Shown: one piece after another, positions 38,111-49,415 of the stretch
Layout of the letters: the number at the start of each line of letters is the position of its first letter
Numbering within the stretch: position 1 is the first letter of the stretch
Source: Lacinutrix neustonica
GTDB lineage: Bacteria > Bacteroidota > Bacteroidia > Flavobacteriales > Flavobacteriaceae
DNA length: 64,000 bases
NCBI RefSeq assembly: GCF_026625145.1
Contig: NZ_CP113088.1
Location: 1,653,501 to 1,717,500, forward strand
Reading direction: 5' to 3'
Program-made: the position numbers and the translations under genes
The notes under the pieces: model-generated
What the model saw: the letters and a program-made list of their open reading frames with translations, nothing else
The model's database searches: none
What the model was told of the DNA's origin: nothing

Positions 38111-39322
38111 ATGGTTTCAATTAAAAAACTGGGGCCTGGTCTTTTATTTGCTGGGGCTGCTATTGGCGTTTCTCACTTAGTACAATCTACGCGTGCTGGT
38201 GCAGATTTTGGTTTAGGTTTACTTTGGGCCTTGTTACTCGTTAACCTTTTTAAATATCCTTTCTTTCAATTTGGCCCGCGTTATGCAGCAGCAACTGGTG
38301 AAAGCCTATTAGACGGGTATAACAAACTAGGAAAAGGGGTTTTAGTCGCTTATTTTATACTCACTTTTGCGACGATGTTTACCATTCAAACTGCAGTAAC
38401 AATAGTTACTGCTGGCTTAGCATCCACCTTATTTGGAGATTTTATTTCCATAGAATTATGGACCGTTATTATATTGATAATCTGTTTAAGCATTTTATTT
38501 TTTGGCAAATACAAAGTCTTGGACCGGCTCATTAAAATCATTATCATCACGTTAACTATTAGCACCCTCATAGCTGTTAGCATGGCACTATTTGATTTTG
38601 ACAAAAGAGTTAGCTTCACTCAAATACTACCCGAAAACAGCATAGAAATCGGCTTCTTAATTGCCTTTATGGGGTGGATGCCTGCACCATTAGACATCTC
38701 TGTTTGGCATTCCCTTTGGACGATTGAAAAGAAAACAGACGAAAAAGATTACACACCAAAGTCCGCTTTATTGGATTTTAATATTGGTTTTATCGCGACC
38801 ATCCTACTAGGGATTTGTTTTTTATTATTAGGCTATTTGGTAATGTACCATAGTGGTAGCACCTTTAGTCAGAATGCAGGTCTCTTTTCAAATCAATTAA
38901 TCCAAATGTATACAAGCAGTTTGGGTCACTGGACTTATATCGTTATAGGGATTGCTGCTTTTACTACCATGTTTAGTACCACATTAACAACACTAGACGC
39001 CTCACCTAGAGCCATGCATAAAACGCTAGAATTATTAAGTCAGGCTACTTTTAATAAAGGGTATCTCTATTGGGTGTTATTGTTAGCGTCGGGCACTATT
39101 TTTATCTTTTTTTATTTTGCGTCAAACATGGGCAAATTAATAAATATTGCCACCGTCCTTTCGTTTATAACCGCGCCGTTTTATGCCATCATTAATTATA
39201 TCCTCATTAGCGGAAAACATACTCCAAAAGCATGGCATCCATCAAAAGTGCTACATGTATTAAGTATTTTAGGCATCCTGTTTTTGATTGGTTTTAGCCT
39301 CCGGTATCTCACATCTTTATAG
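38111..39322 (+). CDS. Nramp-related membrane transporter lacking the canonical metal motifs
   Basis: 403 residues with about 11 TM helices (LeuT fold). The family feature is GPGLLFAGAAIGVSHLVQST at the N-terminus. Classical Nramp proteins have D-P-G-N in helix 1 and M-P-H in helix 6. Here helix 1 reads AIGVSHLVQS and helix 6 reads FMGWMPAPLD, so the Mn/Fe site residues are absent. It is annotated as an Nramp-type divalent metal transporter by similarity, but its substrate is open. Confidence 0.8.
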   Translation: MVSIKKLGPGLLFAGAAIGVSHLVQSTRAGADFGLGLLWALLLVNLFKYPFFQFGPRYAAATGESLLDGYNKLGKGVLVAYFILTFATMFTIQTAVTIVTAGLASTLFGDFISIELWTVIILIICLSILFFGKYKVLDRLIKIIIITLTISTLIAVSMALFDFDKRVSFTQILPENSIEIGFLIAFMGWMPAPLDISVWHSLWTIEKKTDEKDYTPKSALLDFNIGFIATILLGICFLLLGYLVMYHSGSTFSQNAGLFSNQLIQMYTSSLGHWTYIVIGIAAFTTMFSTTLTTLDASPRAMHKTLELLSQATFNKGYLYWVLLLASGTIFIFFYFASNMGKLINIATVLSFITAPFYAIINYILISGKHTPKAWHPSKVLHVLSILGILFLIGFSLRYLTSL

Positions 39323-39331
39323 AATACTTTG

Positions 39332-39339
39332 TATCTTTG
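39332..39339 (+). promoter_or_regulatory. TATCTTTG promoter of lipA
   Basis: Exact TAnnTTTG match 22 bases before the lipA ATG. Confidence 0.65.
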
Positions 39340-39361
39340 CCTTTCAATCTAAATTGTTGCT

Positions 39362-40246
39362 ATGAATAGTGAAACTGCATCAGTAATCCTACCAGCCCAA
39401 AGACAACCTAAACCAAAATGGTTACGTGTAAAACTACCAACAGGTAAGAAATACACAGAACTTCGCGGCTTGGTAGATAAGTATAACTTAAATACGATTT
39501 GTGCATCTCGGAAGCTGCCCAAACATGGGAGAGTGCTGGGGCGAAGGAACTGCCACATTTATGATTCTAGGCAATATCTGTACGCGCTCCTGTGGTTTTT
39601 GCGGTGTTAAAACCGGAAGACCGTAAACCATTGATTGGGATGAACCAGTAAAAAGTAGCACGTTCTATTAAAATCATGAAAATCAAGCATGCCGTTTTAA
39701 CCAGTGTCGATCGCGATGATATAAAGGATATGGGAAGTATTATGTGGGCAGAAACGGTGAAAGCCGTACGTCGCATGAATCCTGAAACTACATTAGAAAC
39801 ACTAATTCCAGGATTTTCAAGGCATAGAAAAACACATTGATCGCATTGTTGAAGTCGCACCGAAGTGGTCTCTCACAATATTGAAACCGTGAAACGGTTG
39901 ACACGTGAAGTGAGAATTCAAGCAAAGTACGAACGTAGTTTAGGTGTTTTAAAATACTTAAAACAACAAGGTCAACGCCGAACAAAGTCTCGGCATTATG
40001 CTAGGTTTAGGAGAAACCCGTGAAGAAGTGATACAAACACTTCATGACTTGCGCGAAAATGATGTAGATGTGGTGACTATTGGCCAATATCTTCAGCCAA
40101 GTAAAAAGCATTTACCCGTAAAGCAATTCATTATGCCAGATCAATTTAAAGAATATGAAACCATTGGTTTAGAACTTGGTTTCCGTCATGTGGAAAGCAG
40201 TGCGTTAGTACGTTCCTCTTACAAAGCCCAAAAACATATAAATTAA
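39362..40246 (+). CDS. lipA: Lipoyl synthase (five frame breaks and one stop)
   Basis: Radical SAM enzyme inserting two sulfurs into octanoyl-lipoyl domains, 293 residues when restored, the expected length. Restored motifs: auxiliary cluster C-x4-C-x5-C in [13 protein letters not shown] and the SAM cluster C-x3-C-x2-C in CTRSCGFC. Errors: 39506-39511 (TCTCGG), 39621-39625 (CCGTA, giving a stop), 39645-39650 (CCAGTA), 39808-39812 (CCAGGA), 39860-39864 (CCGAA) and 39988-39993 (TCTCGG). The net three extra bases fit exactly. Every error sits where CCAGA/TCTGG gives the conserved protein. Confidence 0.93.
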
Positions 40247-41261
<1,015 letters not shown>

Positions 41262-41262
41262 T

Positions 41263-41270
41263 TATATTTG
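41263..41270 (+). promoter_or_regulatory. TATATTTG promoter of the sensor kinase
   Basis: Exact TAnnTTTG match 19 bases before the ATG at 41290. It covers the TTG at 41268, so that codon is not a start. Confidence 0.6.
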
Positions 41271-41289
41271 TTAGTAAAACATCTTTACA

Positions 41290-43499
41290 ATGTCCTCTTA
41301 CTACAACTATCTATGTGCTATATTTCTGTTGTTAAGCTTTCCTTTATATGGCCAAGACTTATCACAAAAAAAAGTGCTGAACTTCAAGCTCAGGTAGATG
41401 CTGGTATTAATTCTGCACAAAAAAACTTGGCCGCTCAAAATTATTACCAAGCGCAACGTGACTTAGAAATAACACTAGAAAAAGCCTTAGAAATTGATAA
41501 TAAAAAAAGCATCGGATTAGTCTATTCTAAAATTGGCAAACTTCAATATATTTTAGAAGAACCTAATGAAGCCATAAAATCCCTTATAAAAGCTACTGAG
41601 GTTCAACGTCTTGCAAAAGACTACGCAAACATCGCTGAAACCTATAAGGTGTTAGCCGATGTTTATATGAGTAGTAAAGACTATAACCAAGCTTTAGATT
41701 ATTATAAATCTGCTGAAACGTATTTCAATCAAGAAGACCTTTACACCTATGAAGCAGAGGCCATATTAAAGAAAGGCATCGCTTATTTAGCCTTAAATAG
41801 TTATGAAAAAGCTTCTGAAGCCTTTCAAAAATCTATTGCGCTTGCGAGACGCTATCAACTCCAAAAAATATTGAGTTCTTCTTTAATACACCTCGGTAAA
41901 GTAGAGGCTTTAAATGATCAAATTGAAGACGGCCTAAAATATGCTAATCAAGGTTATGACATTGCCATACAATATAATTTTAGTGATGTTATAAATAATG
42001 GTTCTTTAATATTAAGTGAATTATATGAAGGTAAAGGTGATTTGTTAAAAGCAAACCAGTATTTAAAACGTCACATTACGGTATCAGACTCACTGTTAAA
42101 TGTAAAAAAACAGTTGCTTTCTCCGGAGCGAAAACGGGCGCTTAGTGATACCTACCAAATACAATATCAAAAGCAAGGTACGGCCGATTTGGAAAAAGTT
42201 AAGGCTAGCCCATTCGATCAGTTAACAACCATTTTAAGTATTGCTTTAATTACTATTTTATCACTTTTAACTTTATCGCTCTATAAAAACAATAACATTA
42301 GATTGAAATCTAATAATGTATTACACAAAAAAAATAGTGAGCTTATTATTTCTAAGGAAAAAGCAGAATTGGCTTCAAAAACCAAAGCAAATTTTTTATC
42401 AACGGTTACTCACGAATTAAGAACACCCTTATATGCTGTCACTGGCTTAACAAATATGCTCTTAGATGAGGATCCAAAACCGGAACAAATTCAACACTTA
42501 AAATCGCTTAAATTTTCAGGAGACTATCTGCTAACCTTTATCAATGACATCCTTCAAATTAATAAAATTGAGGCCAATAAAGTAGATCTTGAACCCGAGA
42601 TTTTTAATTTAAAAAAGAAAATCGCTAATGTTATATCGGCATTAAATAATTCTGCTGCTGATAATAATATTAAAATACATATGGATTATGACAGTGCTCT
42701 TCCTTTAAATTATAATGCCGACCAACTAAAAATCTCTCAAATACTAATTAACCTAATTGGAAACTCTATTAAATTTACCAAAGACGGCGATATTTGGGTT
42801 CGTGCAAAGAAAATTGATGAGAATGCGGGGGTTTACAACATCCGTTTTGAAGTGGAAGACAATGGCATAGGTATAAGCAAAGAAAAACAAGAACACATGT
42901 TTGAAAGTTTTTCCCAAGGCTCAATACAAATTAATAGAAAATATGGTGGAACGGGTTTAGGATTGTCTATCGTAAAAGGATTAATAGACCTCTTAAAGGG
43001 TAAAATTTATCTGAAAAGCGAATTAGGACAAGGCTCCACTTTTTTCTTCGAAATACCGATGCAATATACAGAAGAGCTTGTGAAAGAGGTAAAGACTAAT
43101 TACTTTAAAGACATTAATAGTGTTGATTTAGATAACATCAAAATCTTAGTGGTTGAAGACAATAAAATCAACCAAATGATTACTAAAAAGATTTTAAATA
43201 AGATGAATTTAAACTGTGAAGTGGTTGACAATGGAGAATCTGCAGTTGAAAAAGTAAAGAATGGTCATTATGATGTTGTTTTAATGGATATTCACATGCC
43301 TGGCATAAGCGGCATAGAAGCCACCAGGCAAATAAGGACCTTCGATAAAAAACTTAATATTTTTGCATTAACTGCGGTCACTATAGAAGATAAAATGCAA
43401 GAATTTGATGAGGCTGGATTTACAGATATCATTTCTAAACCTTTTAAACAGGAAGATTTTGAGAAAAAATTATACGATGCACTTATTATTGTTTCTTAA
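41290..43499 (+). CDS. TPR hybrid sensor histidine kinase/response regulator (homopolymer frameshift)
   Basis: 736 residues when one A is added to the A8 run at 41366-41373. This joins a clean signal peptide (MSSYYNYLCAIFLLLSFPLY) to the rest. Periplasmic TPR repeats (about 35-290), one TM helix (LTTILSIALITILSLLTLSLY), HisKA with the phospho-His in STVTHELRTPLYA, and HATPase with NLIGNSIKF, DNGIGI and GGTGLGLSIV. A C-terminal receiver domain has VVEDN, the phospho-Asp in VLMDIHMPG and Lys in IISKPF. A membrane sensor of a His-Asp phosphorelay; signal unknown. Its end overlaps lpxK by 4 bases, tail to tail. Confidence 0.9.
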
Positions 43500-44512
43500 A
43501 TCCTTTTATTAGCGCGTACAAAGTCTTTTATTTTTTTATCAAATTCAGACGCTTTATCTATTTCACTCACTATTGGTAAGTAATACAATTTACCTTTTAA
43601 AAGGTCCGCTTCTTTTAGCCGCATGTAATCCTTTTCTGTGGTTACAATCAATTCACTTTCACTTATGCGCTGTATATCACTAACAGTGAATGTGTGATGA
43701 TCCTTAAATTCCAAATGGTTATACTTAAGTTTTTTTGCAGTCAAATACGTTAATAAAGGTGTTGCATTGGCAATCCCTGTCACTAAAGTAAATTTAGAAA
43801 GCGACTGCAGGGGACGTGTTTTTTCTTCAGCAATAACGTGCGATGAGTAATCAATAGAACTAAAACATATAAGTTGATTTGGTTCGGCCTTAATTTGCTT
43901 CTTTATTGAAATTTTCTCAGAATCAGATAGGTCCTTAGGGCACTTGGTTACTACTATAATATTAGCACGCTTTGCTCCTGTTCTAGATTCGCGAAGGTTA
44001 CCAGTGGGTAGAAGAATGTCATTAAAATAAGGTTGCATATAAGTTGTAAGCAATATATTAAACCCTGCTTTTACTTTTCTATGCTGAAAAGCATCATCTA
44101 ATAAAATAATATCCGGCTGCTTTTTTAAAGCTCTTAAAATGTCAATACCTTCTTGCCTGTTTTCGTCAACAGCCACCAAAATCTCTTCTTTAAATGCATT
44201 GTAAAACTGAAAAGGCTCGTCACCTAATTCCTTCGCAGAAATTTGGTCATTGGCCAATAGAAACCCCTTGGTATTCCTGCCATAACCACGACTTAAAGTG
44301 GCCAAGTTAAACTCTGATTTCAATAATTTAATAAGATATTCAACCATTGGTGTTTTTCCTGTACCTCCAGTGCTTAAATTACCTACACAAACAACAGGAA
44401 AATCATACGATTTAGAGGTTTTAATTCCAGCATCATATAGTGTGTTGCGAAACCACGTCACCAAATAATAAACAGGGACAATAGGCAATAATAAAAGTCT
44501 AATCAATTTCAT
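43496..44512 (-). CDS. lpxK: Tetraacyldisaccharide 4'-kinase
   Basis: 338 residues. Phosphorylates the lipid A disaccharide at 4' on the inner face of the inner membrane. N-terminal membrane segment (LIRLLLLPIVPVYYLVTWF), P-loop VGNLSTGGTGKTP, LSRGYGR, DEPFQ and LLDDAFQHRKV, all conserved. It implies a lipid A-bearing outer membrane. Transcribed divergently from the NIF3 gene. Confidence 0.95.
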   Translation of the reverse strand: MKLIRLLLLPIVPVYYLVTWFRNTLYDAGIKTSKSYDFPVVCVGNLSTGGTGKTPMVEYLIKLLKSEFNLATLSRGYGRNTKGFLLANDQISAKELGDEPFQFYNAFKEEILVAVDENRQEGIDILRALKKQPDIILLDDAFQHRKVKAGFNILLTTYMQPYFNDILLPTGNLRESRTGAKRANIIVVTKCPKDLSDSEKISIKKQIKAEPNQLICFSSIDYSSHVIAEEKTRPLQSLSKFTLVTGIANATPLLTYLTAKKLKYNHLEFKDHHTFTVSDIQRISESELIVTTEKDYMRLKEADLLKGKLYYLPIVSEIDKASEFDKKIKDFVRANKRI

Positions 44513-44546
44513 TTACAAGGTTTAAACATAACGAAAGTAAAAATTT

Positions 44547-44554
44547 TATCTTTG
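44547..44554 (+). promoter_or_regulatory. TATCTTTG promoter element
   Basis: Exact TAnnTTTG match 35 bases before the NIF3-family start. Confidence 0.6.
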
Positions 44555-44589
44555 TTAAACCATTTATCATAACCAATTCCTATAAATAT

Positions 44590-45685
44590 ATGATTATTCA
44601 AGATGTTATCAATCATTTAGAAGACTTTGCACCTTTAGCCTATGCCGAAGATTTCGACAACGTTGGGCTTTTAGTAGGGGACAACAAATCTAAATTAACA
44701 GGTGTTTTAGTGACTTTAGACACTCTAGAAGCGGTTGTGGACGAAGCCATTGAAAACAACTGTAATCTTATTGTGAGCTTTCACCCCATTATTTTTAAAG
44801 GTTTAACAAAACTTACTGGTAAAACTTATGTGGAGCGTACCGTACAAAAAGCCATCAAACACGATATTGCCATTTATGCTATTCATACGGCTTTAGACAA
44901 CCATGCAAATGGTGTCAATGATATGATTTGTGATCAATTGGGATTAGTGGACAGAGCGGTATTACTTCCACAAGCCGAAACCATAAAAAAACTCACCACA
45001 TTTGTTCCAAGCGCTGAAGCCGAAGTGCTCAGACAAGCAATTTTTAATGTTGGCGCGGGGAATATAGGAAACTACAGTCATTGTAGTTTCAATGTTGACG
45101 GTATGGGCACCTATAACGGTAACGACGCGTCAAACCCTACCAAAGGTAAGAAAGGAGACACGCATCGGGAAAAGGAAACACAAATTAGCATCACGTTTCC
45201 AAAACATTTAGAAGCAAAAGTTATCGAAACACTATTTAAAAATCATTCTTACGAAGAAGTGGCTTATGAAATTATTACTCTTGAAAATAAAAATCAAAAT
45301 ATAGGGATAGGTATGATTGGTACATTAGAACAACCACTATCTGAAACCGATTTTTTTGACTTTTTAAAACATAAAATGAAGGTCTCCATCATTCGCCATT
45401 CAAAATTATTAGGCAAGCCCATAAAAAAGGTCGCCGTGTTGGGTGGTTCTCGGCAGTTTTGCTATGGCCGCAGCCAAAAACTTAAAAGCCGATATATTTA
45501 TTACTGCAGATTTGAAATATCATGACTTCTTTTCGGCCGAGAACAGTCTCGTTTTAGCAGATATTGGACACTATGAGAGTGAGCAATTCACAAAAAATGG
45601 TTTAGTAGCGCATCTTACAAAAAAAATTAGTAATTTTGCCATCATTTTATCGAACACAAACACCAATCCGGTTAAGTATTATTAA
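44590..45685 (+). CDS. NIF3-like dinuclear metal-centre protein (one frameshift)
   Basis: 364 residues after removing one base at 45448-45453 (TCTCGG; restores LGGSGSFAMAAA). Metal ligands are visible in VSFHPIIFKG, IHTALDNHANGVND and DIGHYESEQF. The central insertion domain (about 125-230) is the PII-like module found in the long YqfO type. Proposed GTP cyclohydrolase/hydrolase-like activity in relatives, but the role is not settled. A coiled-coil protein gene follows after 3 bases. Confidence 0.88.
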
Positions 45686-45688
45686 AGT

Positions 45689-46468
45689 ATGGCAAAGACT
45701 AAAGAAGTAAGTGTAGAACAACGCTTAAGAGCGTTATACGATCTACAATTAATAGATTCTAGAATCGACGAAATAAGAAGCGTTCGCGGAGAACTACCAC
45801 TAGAGGTAAGCGATTTAGAAGATGAAGTTGCTGGATTAAATACAAGATTAGAAAAACTTCAAGACAGCTTAGCAACAATCGACACTCAAATAAGCGATAA
45901 GAAAAACTTAATTGAAGAAGCAAAGTCTCTAATTAAAAAGTATAGCGAACAACAAAAGAATGTTAGAAATAACAGAGAATTTAATTCGTTAACTAAAGAA
46001 ATCGAGTTTCAAGAACTTGAAATCGAATTGGCAGAGAAGCATATTAGAGAGTTCAAAGCACAAATCGAGCAGAAAAAAGAAGTTATTGATAAAACTAAGG
46101 AGCACACAAAAGAGCGTGAAAGTCACTTAAAGTTCAAAAAAAGTGAATTAGATGCTATATTAAGCGAAACAGCTAAAGAAGAAGAAGCACTTATTAGCAA
46201 ATCTGAAGAATACAAAAAGAAGATTGAAGAGCGTTTAGTTAAAGCTTACAATCGCATTCGTACTAATGTGAAAAATGGCTTAGCAGTTGTGCCTATTGAA
46301 AGAGGTGCTTCGGGAGGTTCGTATTTCACCATTCCACCACAAGTACAGATGGAAATTGGTTCGCGTAAAAAAATCATTACAGATGAACACTCAGGACGTA
46401 TTTTAGTAGATGAGTTATTAGCTCAAGAACAGAGAGAAAAAATGGAAAAAATGTTTAAAAAACTGTAG
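45689..46468 (+). CDS. Coiled-coil protein of the zinc-ribbon (zf-RING_7/CT398) family, lacking the ribbon Cys
   Basis: 259 residues: long antiparallel coiled coil (about 25-195) and a C-terminal segment GASGGSYFTIPPQVQMEIG that aligns with the C4 zinc ribbon of the family. The four Cys are replaced (no Cys in the protein). It resembles bacterial homologues placed next to NIF3 genes; the pairing is conserved in many bacteria. Function unknown. Confidence 0.8.
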   Translation: MAKTKEVSVEQRLRALYDLQLIDSRIDEIRSVRGELPLEVSDLEDEVAGLNTRLEKLQDSLATIDTQISDKKNLIEEAKSLIKKYSEQQKNVRNNREFNSLTKEIEFQELEIELAEKHIREFKAQIEQKKEVIDKTKEHTKERESHLKFKKSELDAILSETAKEEEALISKSEEYKKKIEERLVKAYNRIRTNVKNGLAVVPIERGASGGSYFTIPPQVQMEIGSRKKIITDEHSGRILVDELLAQEQREKMEKMFKKL

Positions 46469-46489
46469 TTTCAATTTTAGATTAAATTT

Positions 46490-46520
46490 AAAGCCTTCAT
46501 GTTATGAAGGCTTTTTTTTT
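46490..46520 (+). terminator. Intrinsic terminator
   Basis: AAAGCCTTCAT / ATGAAGGCTTT stem with loop GTT and a following T-run, 21 bases after the coiled-coil gene. Confidence 0.9.
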
Positions 46521-46585
46521 AACATAAATTTAAACCCAATTAAATTAAGGATCGCTTAATTTATACGACCAAGAAAAAAAACATT

Positions 46586-47172
46586 ATGAAAAAAACACTC
46601 GTATTACTGTCGTTCGCCTTACTCTTTAACTGTAAAAACTCAGCTCAAAACAGCGATACCTCTGAAAATCAAACGGATTTAACAAAAGCAACACCCATTG
46701 AGGTCCCTTTAGAAAATGGCATGGCTAAAGCCTATTTTGCAAGTGGTTGTTTCGGTGTGTTGAAGCCATTTATGAGAGTGTGAAAGGGGTAAAAGAATCC
46801 ATTAGCGGGTATGCTGGTGGTCATACTAAAAACCCAACCTACGAAGCTAGCAACACGGGAAGAACGGGGCATGCCGAAGCTGTAGAGATTATTTATGACC
46901 CGGAAATTGTTAGTTTTGAAACCTTAGTTGATGTGTATTTTGCTTCTCAAAATCCTACTCAGGTTAATGGCCAAGGTCCAGATAGAGGCTCACAGTACCG
47001 ATCGATTATTTTTTATCAAAATGAAGCACAACAAGAAATTATTGAAAATAAAAAATTGGCTTTGCAAAAGGAACTGAACAAAACGGTTGCCGCTGAAGTG
47101 TATCCGTTTCAAAAATTTTGGGTAGCTGAGAACTACCATCAAAATTACGAAAAATTGCATCCGAGAGAATAG
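46586..47172 (+). CDS. msrA: Peptide-methionine (S)-S-oxide reductase, lipoprotein form (one frameshift)
   Basis: 195 residues after adding one base at 46751-46755 (TTCGG; TTCTGG gives the conserved GCFWCVE). Lipobox in LLFNCKN. Catalytic Cys in SGCFW, then GYAGGHTKNPTYE, GHAEAVEI and GSQYRSIIFY. It repairs oxidised methionine in envelope proteins. The required Trp shows that the lost base was a T of TCTGG and not a C of TCCGG. Confidence 0.92.
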
Positions 47173-47335
47173 TTACATTCAAAATGTGTCTATTCCAAGA
47201 CTAAAACGGTTTCAGGCAAAAATGCCTTCTGTTTTAAAAGAAGCCCATTAAGCTTCTTCCATTTCAACTTAAACAAGGTGTTTCCCTTTAGTATTTCCTG
47301 TTATGCAAAATGTATCATTGCACATAAAATAAAAG

Positions 47336-48135
47336 CTATGGTTTTGTGGCTTTTATTTCAAAAATAAGTGGATACAGTTTATTCTTAGTGACATAATTCC
47401 CCGAATTGGTTTTTTCTAGTTCGGGCAATACGTTATAAGGACTTTCGTCATGTTCCTTTAAATATTCTATATGTAATCCCGCTTGAGTTAATGCGTTGAT
47501 GACCTCACTTAAACCATGGTTCCAACCATACTCTTTACTCACCATTTTAGCTTCCGTATTCGCATAAGTGCCTTCATATTCTTCATAAATGGGGTCCTCC
47601 TGCATATAGCCATATTTCATAATAGGTGTTCCCTCTAAGTAATCAAACATCCATACTATGGGATGAAATTCTGCCATATAAAAGGTCCCGCCTTTTTTTA
47701 ACTTTTTAGCAATCATCTTACCCCAAGGTTTTAAATCCGTAGCCAACCAATAACACCATAACTTGTGAAAACGATATCGAAGGTTTCTTTGATATATTCG
47801 GGAGTATCAAGTACATTACAACAGATAAAGCGGGCATCAAGCTCTAGCTCTTGATTCAATACTTTAGCTAATTTAATACCCTCATCACTTAGATCTACGC
47901 CCACCGCCTTGGCGCCTAACCTACTCCAACTTAGTGTGTCTTGACCAAAATGGCACTGCAAATGAAGCAAAGACTTTCCCTTTACATCCCCTAAAGCGTT
48001 CAACTCATAAGACATTAACGAAGTCTTTCCTTTTTTAAAAGCCTCCATGTCATACAGTTCACTAGTCGCATGCACCTTAACTTTAGCATTCCACGTCGCT
48101 TTATTCACTTCAAAAAATTCCGAATGATCATTCAT
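47336..48135 (-). CDS. Class I SAM-dependent methyltransferase (one frameshift)
   Basis: About 266 residues after adding one base at 47735-47739 (restores GWLPDLKPW). Motif I region LLHLQCHFGQDTLSW, acidic loop VGVDLSDEGI, then DIVFTSYGVIGWL and a lid region with FYMAEFHPIVWMFDY. Small-molecule methyltransferase type, substrate unknown. It stands alone between convergent and divergent neighbours. Confidence 0.82.
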
Positions 48136-48172
48136 TTGTGATTGGTTTAACTCAAAACTAATTAATATTTCT

Positions 48173-48180
48173 TAGCTTTG
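48173..48180 (+). promoter_or_regulatory. TAGCTTTG promoter element
   Basis: TAnnTTTG match 16 bases before the lipoprotein start codon. Confidence 0.6.
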
Positions 48181-48196
48181 AAAGAAAAGTAATAGC

Positions 48197-48853
48197 ATGT
48201 ATAGATTACTACTTATTAGCCTCATTATATTATCATCCTGTAAGTCTGAAACTAAATCTGTTGAAAAGGAACTTCCTTTAGCGCAGAAAATAGCTAACGC
48301 CCATGGTTTTGAACACTGGAAAAATGTTGAACAGATTCAATTTACTTTCAATGTCGACCAAGACACCATGCATTTTGAGCGTTCTTGGACTTGGAACCCT
48401 AAGGCTTTTGATGTTAAAATGGTTACTGAAACAGATACTATTGCCTATAACAGATTAAAAATTGAAGAATCAAATATCAATGCCGATCGTGCCTTTGTAA
48501 ACGATAAATTCACGTTACTTTTCCCGTATCAATTGGCTTGGGATGATGGCACCATTTTAACGGTCCCAATTAAAGCAGAAGCGCCCATTAGTAAAACGCA
48601 ATTAAATAAAACAACTTTACTGTATGTTGGCAAGGGTGGCTATACCCCTGGTGATGCTTATGATATTTTCTACGACGATAATTACCTTATTAAAGAATGG
48701 GTTTTTAGAGAAGGCAACGCGAAAGAACCTACTATGATAAACACCTTTGAAAATTACACGACGTTTAACGGACTTCATTTAGCCCTAGATCATAAAAAAG
48801 CCGAAGGGAATTGGAGCCTTAACTTTACCAACGTTTCTGTTACAACCAAATAA
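48197..48853 (+). CDS. Lipoprotein of unknown function
   Basis: 218 residues. Lipobox in LIILSSCKS (Cys15). The remainder is beta-rich with HGFEHWKNVEQIQFTFNV, SWTWNPKAFDV and GKGGYTPGDAYDIFYDD, a recurring flavobacterial family resembling LolA/outer-membrane lipoprotein-sorting folds. No catalytic motif is seen. Function unknown. Confidence 0.8.
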   Translation: MYRLLLISLIILSSCKSETKSVEKELPLAQKIANAHGFEHWKNVEQIQFTFNVDQDTMHFERSWTWNPKAFDVKMVTETDTIAYNRLKIEESNINADRAFVNDKFTLLFPYQLAWDDGTILTVPIKAEAPISKTQLNKTTLLYVGKGGYTPGDAYDIFYDDNYLIKEWVFREGNAKEPTMINTFENYTTFNGLHLALDHKKAEGNWSLNFTNVSVTTK

Positions 48854-48882
48854 AACCGAAAACTCAAAATAAAACAATAGGC

Positions 48883-49302
48883 TTAACCTTCAAAATTAGC
48901 AGCGACATGTGATCCATCACAATAGGGCTTATTTTTGGAAGCACCACATCTGCAAAAGGCGGTTGTTTTATTTTTAGTTTCTTGACCGCCGTCTTTATGA
49001 GTCACCTGCAATGTTCCATAAACTAATAACGGCCCATTGTCACGCACCTCAACTTTAGTGTCTAAAACCGCAGTCGCTTGGTCCGCTTCTCCATCCCTAT
49101 TGTAACTTAGTGCCCCGGATGGACACGCATTCACTTGTTTAATAATCGCCTCGGTCGTTGCCGCATCCATCTTAATCCAAGGTTTCTCCTTTGGCTTAAA
49201 GACTTCACCAAGACCTTTTACACAGATTCCGGAATGTATACAAGCCTCAGGCTTCCAAATTACAGTCACCTCACCATTACTATAGTCTTTTGTTTTACTC
49301 AT
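48883..49302 (-). CDS. Fe-S protein with Fer4_19 and CDGSH domains
   Basis: 139 residues. The N-terminal ferredoxin-like half has CIHSGICVKGLGEVF and VNACPSGAL. The C-terminal CDGSH-type 2Fe-2S half has FCRCGASKNKPYCDGSH (C-x-C...C-x3-H). This is a known two-domain bacterial family, thought to be an electron carrier. Monocistronic, divergent from kynU. Confidence 0.9.
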   Translation of the reverse strand: MSKTKDYSNGEVTVIWKPEACIHSGICVKGLGEVFKPKEKPWIKMDAATTEAIIKQVNACPSGALSYNRDGEADQATAVLDTKVEVRDNGPLLVYGTLQVTHKDGGQETKNKTTAFCRCGASKNKPYCDGSHVAANFEG

Positions 49303-49383
49303 AATTTTCCGTTTTACTAAAGATACAAAATCAGTGTAAATATTGCAATCACGTTATGCCTCCCTTTCTAAACTAATTATTCT

Positions 49384-49391
49384 TATTTTTG
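49384..49391 (+). promoter_or_regulatory. TATTTTTG promoter of the kynurenine cluster
   Basis: TAnnTTTG match 24 bases before the GTG start of kynU. Confidence 0.55.
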
Positions 49392-49415
49392 TTGGAAACC
49401 GAAAATCAATAGAAA

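Noticed and set aside
41268..41290. TTG at 41268 as the start of the sensor kinase
   Set aside because: It overlaps the promoter and gives no sensible signal peptide; ATG 41290 with an A-run correction does.
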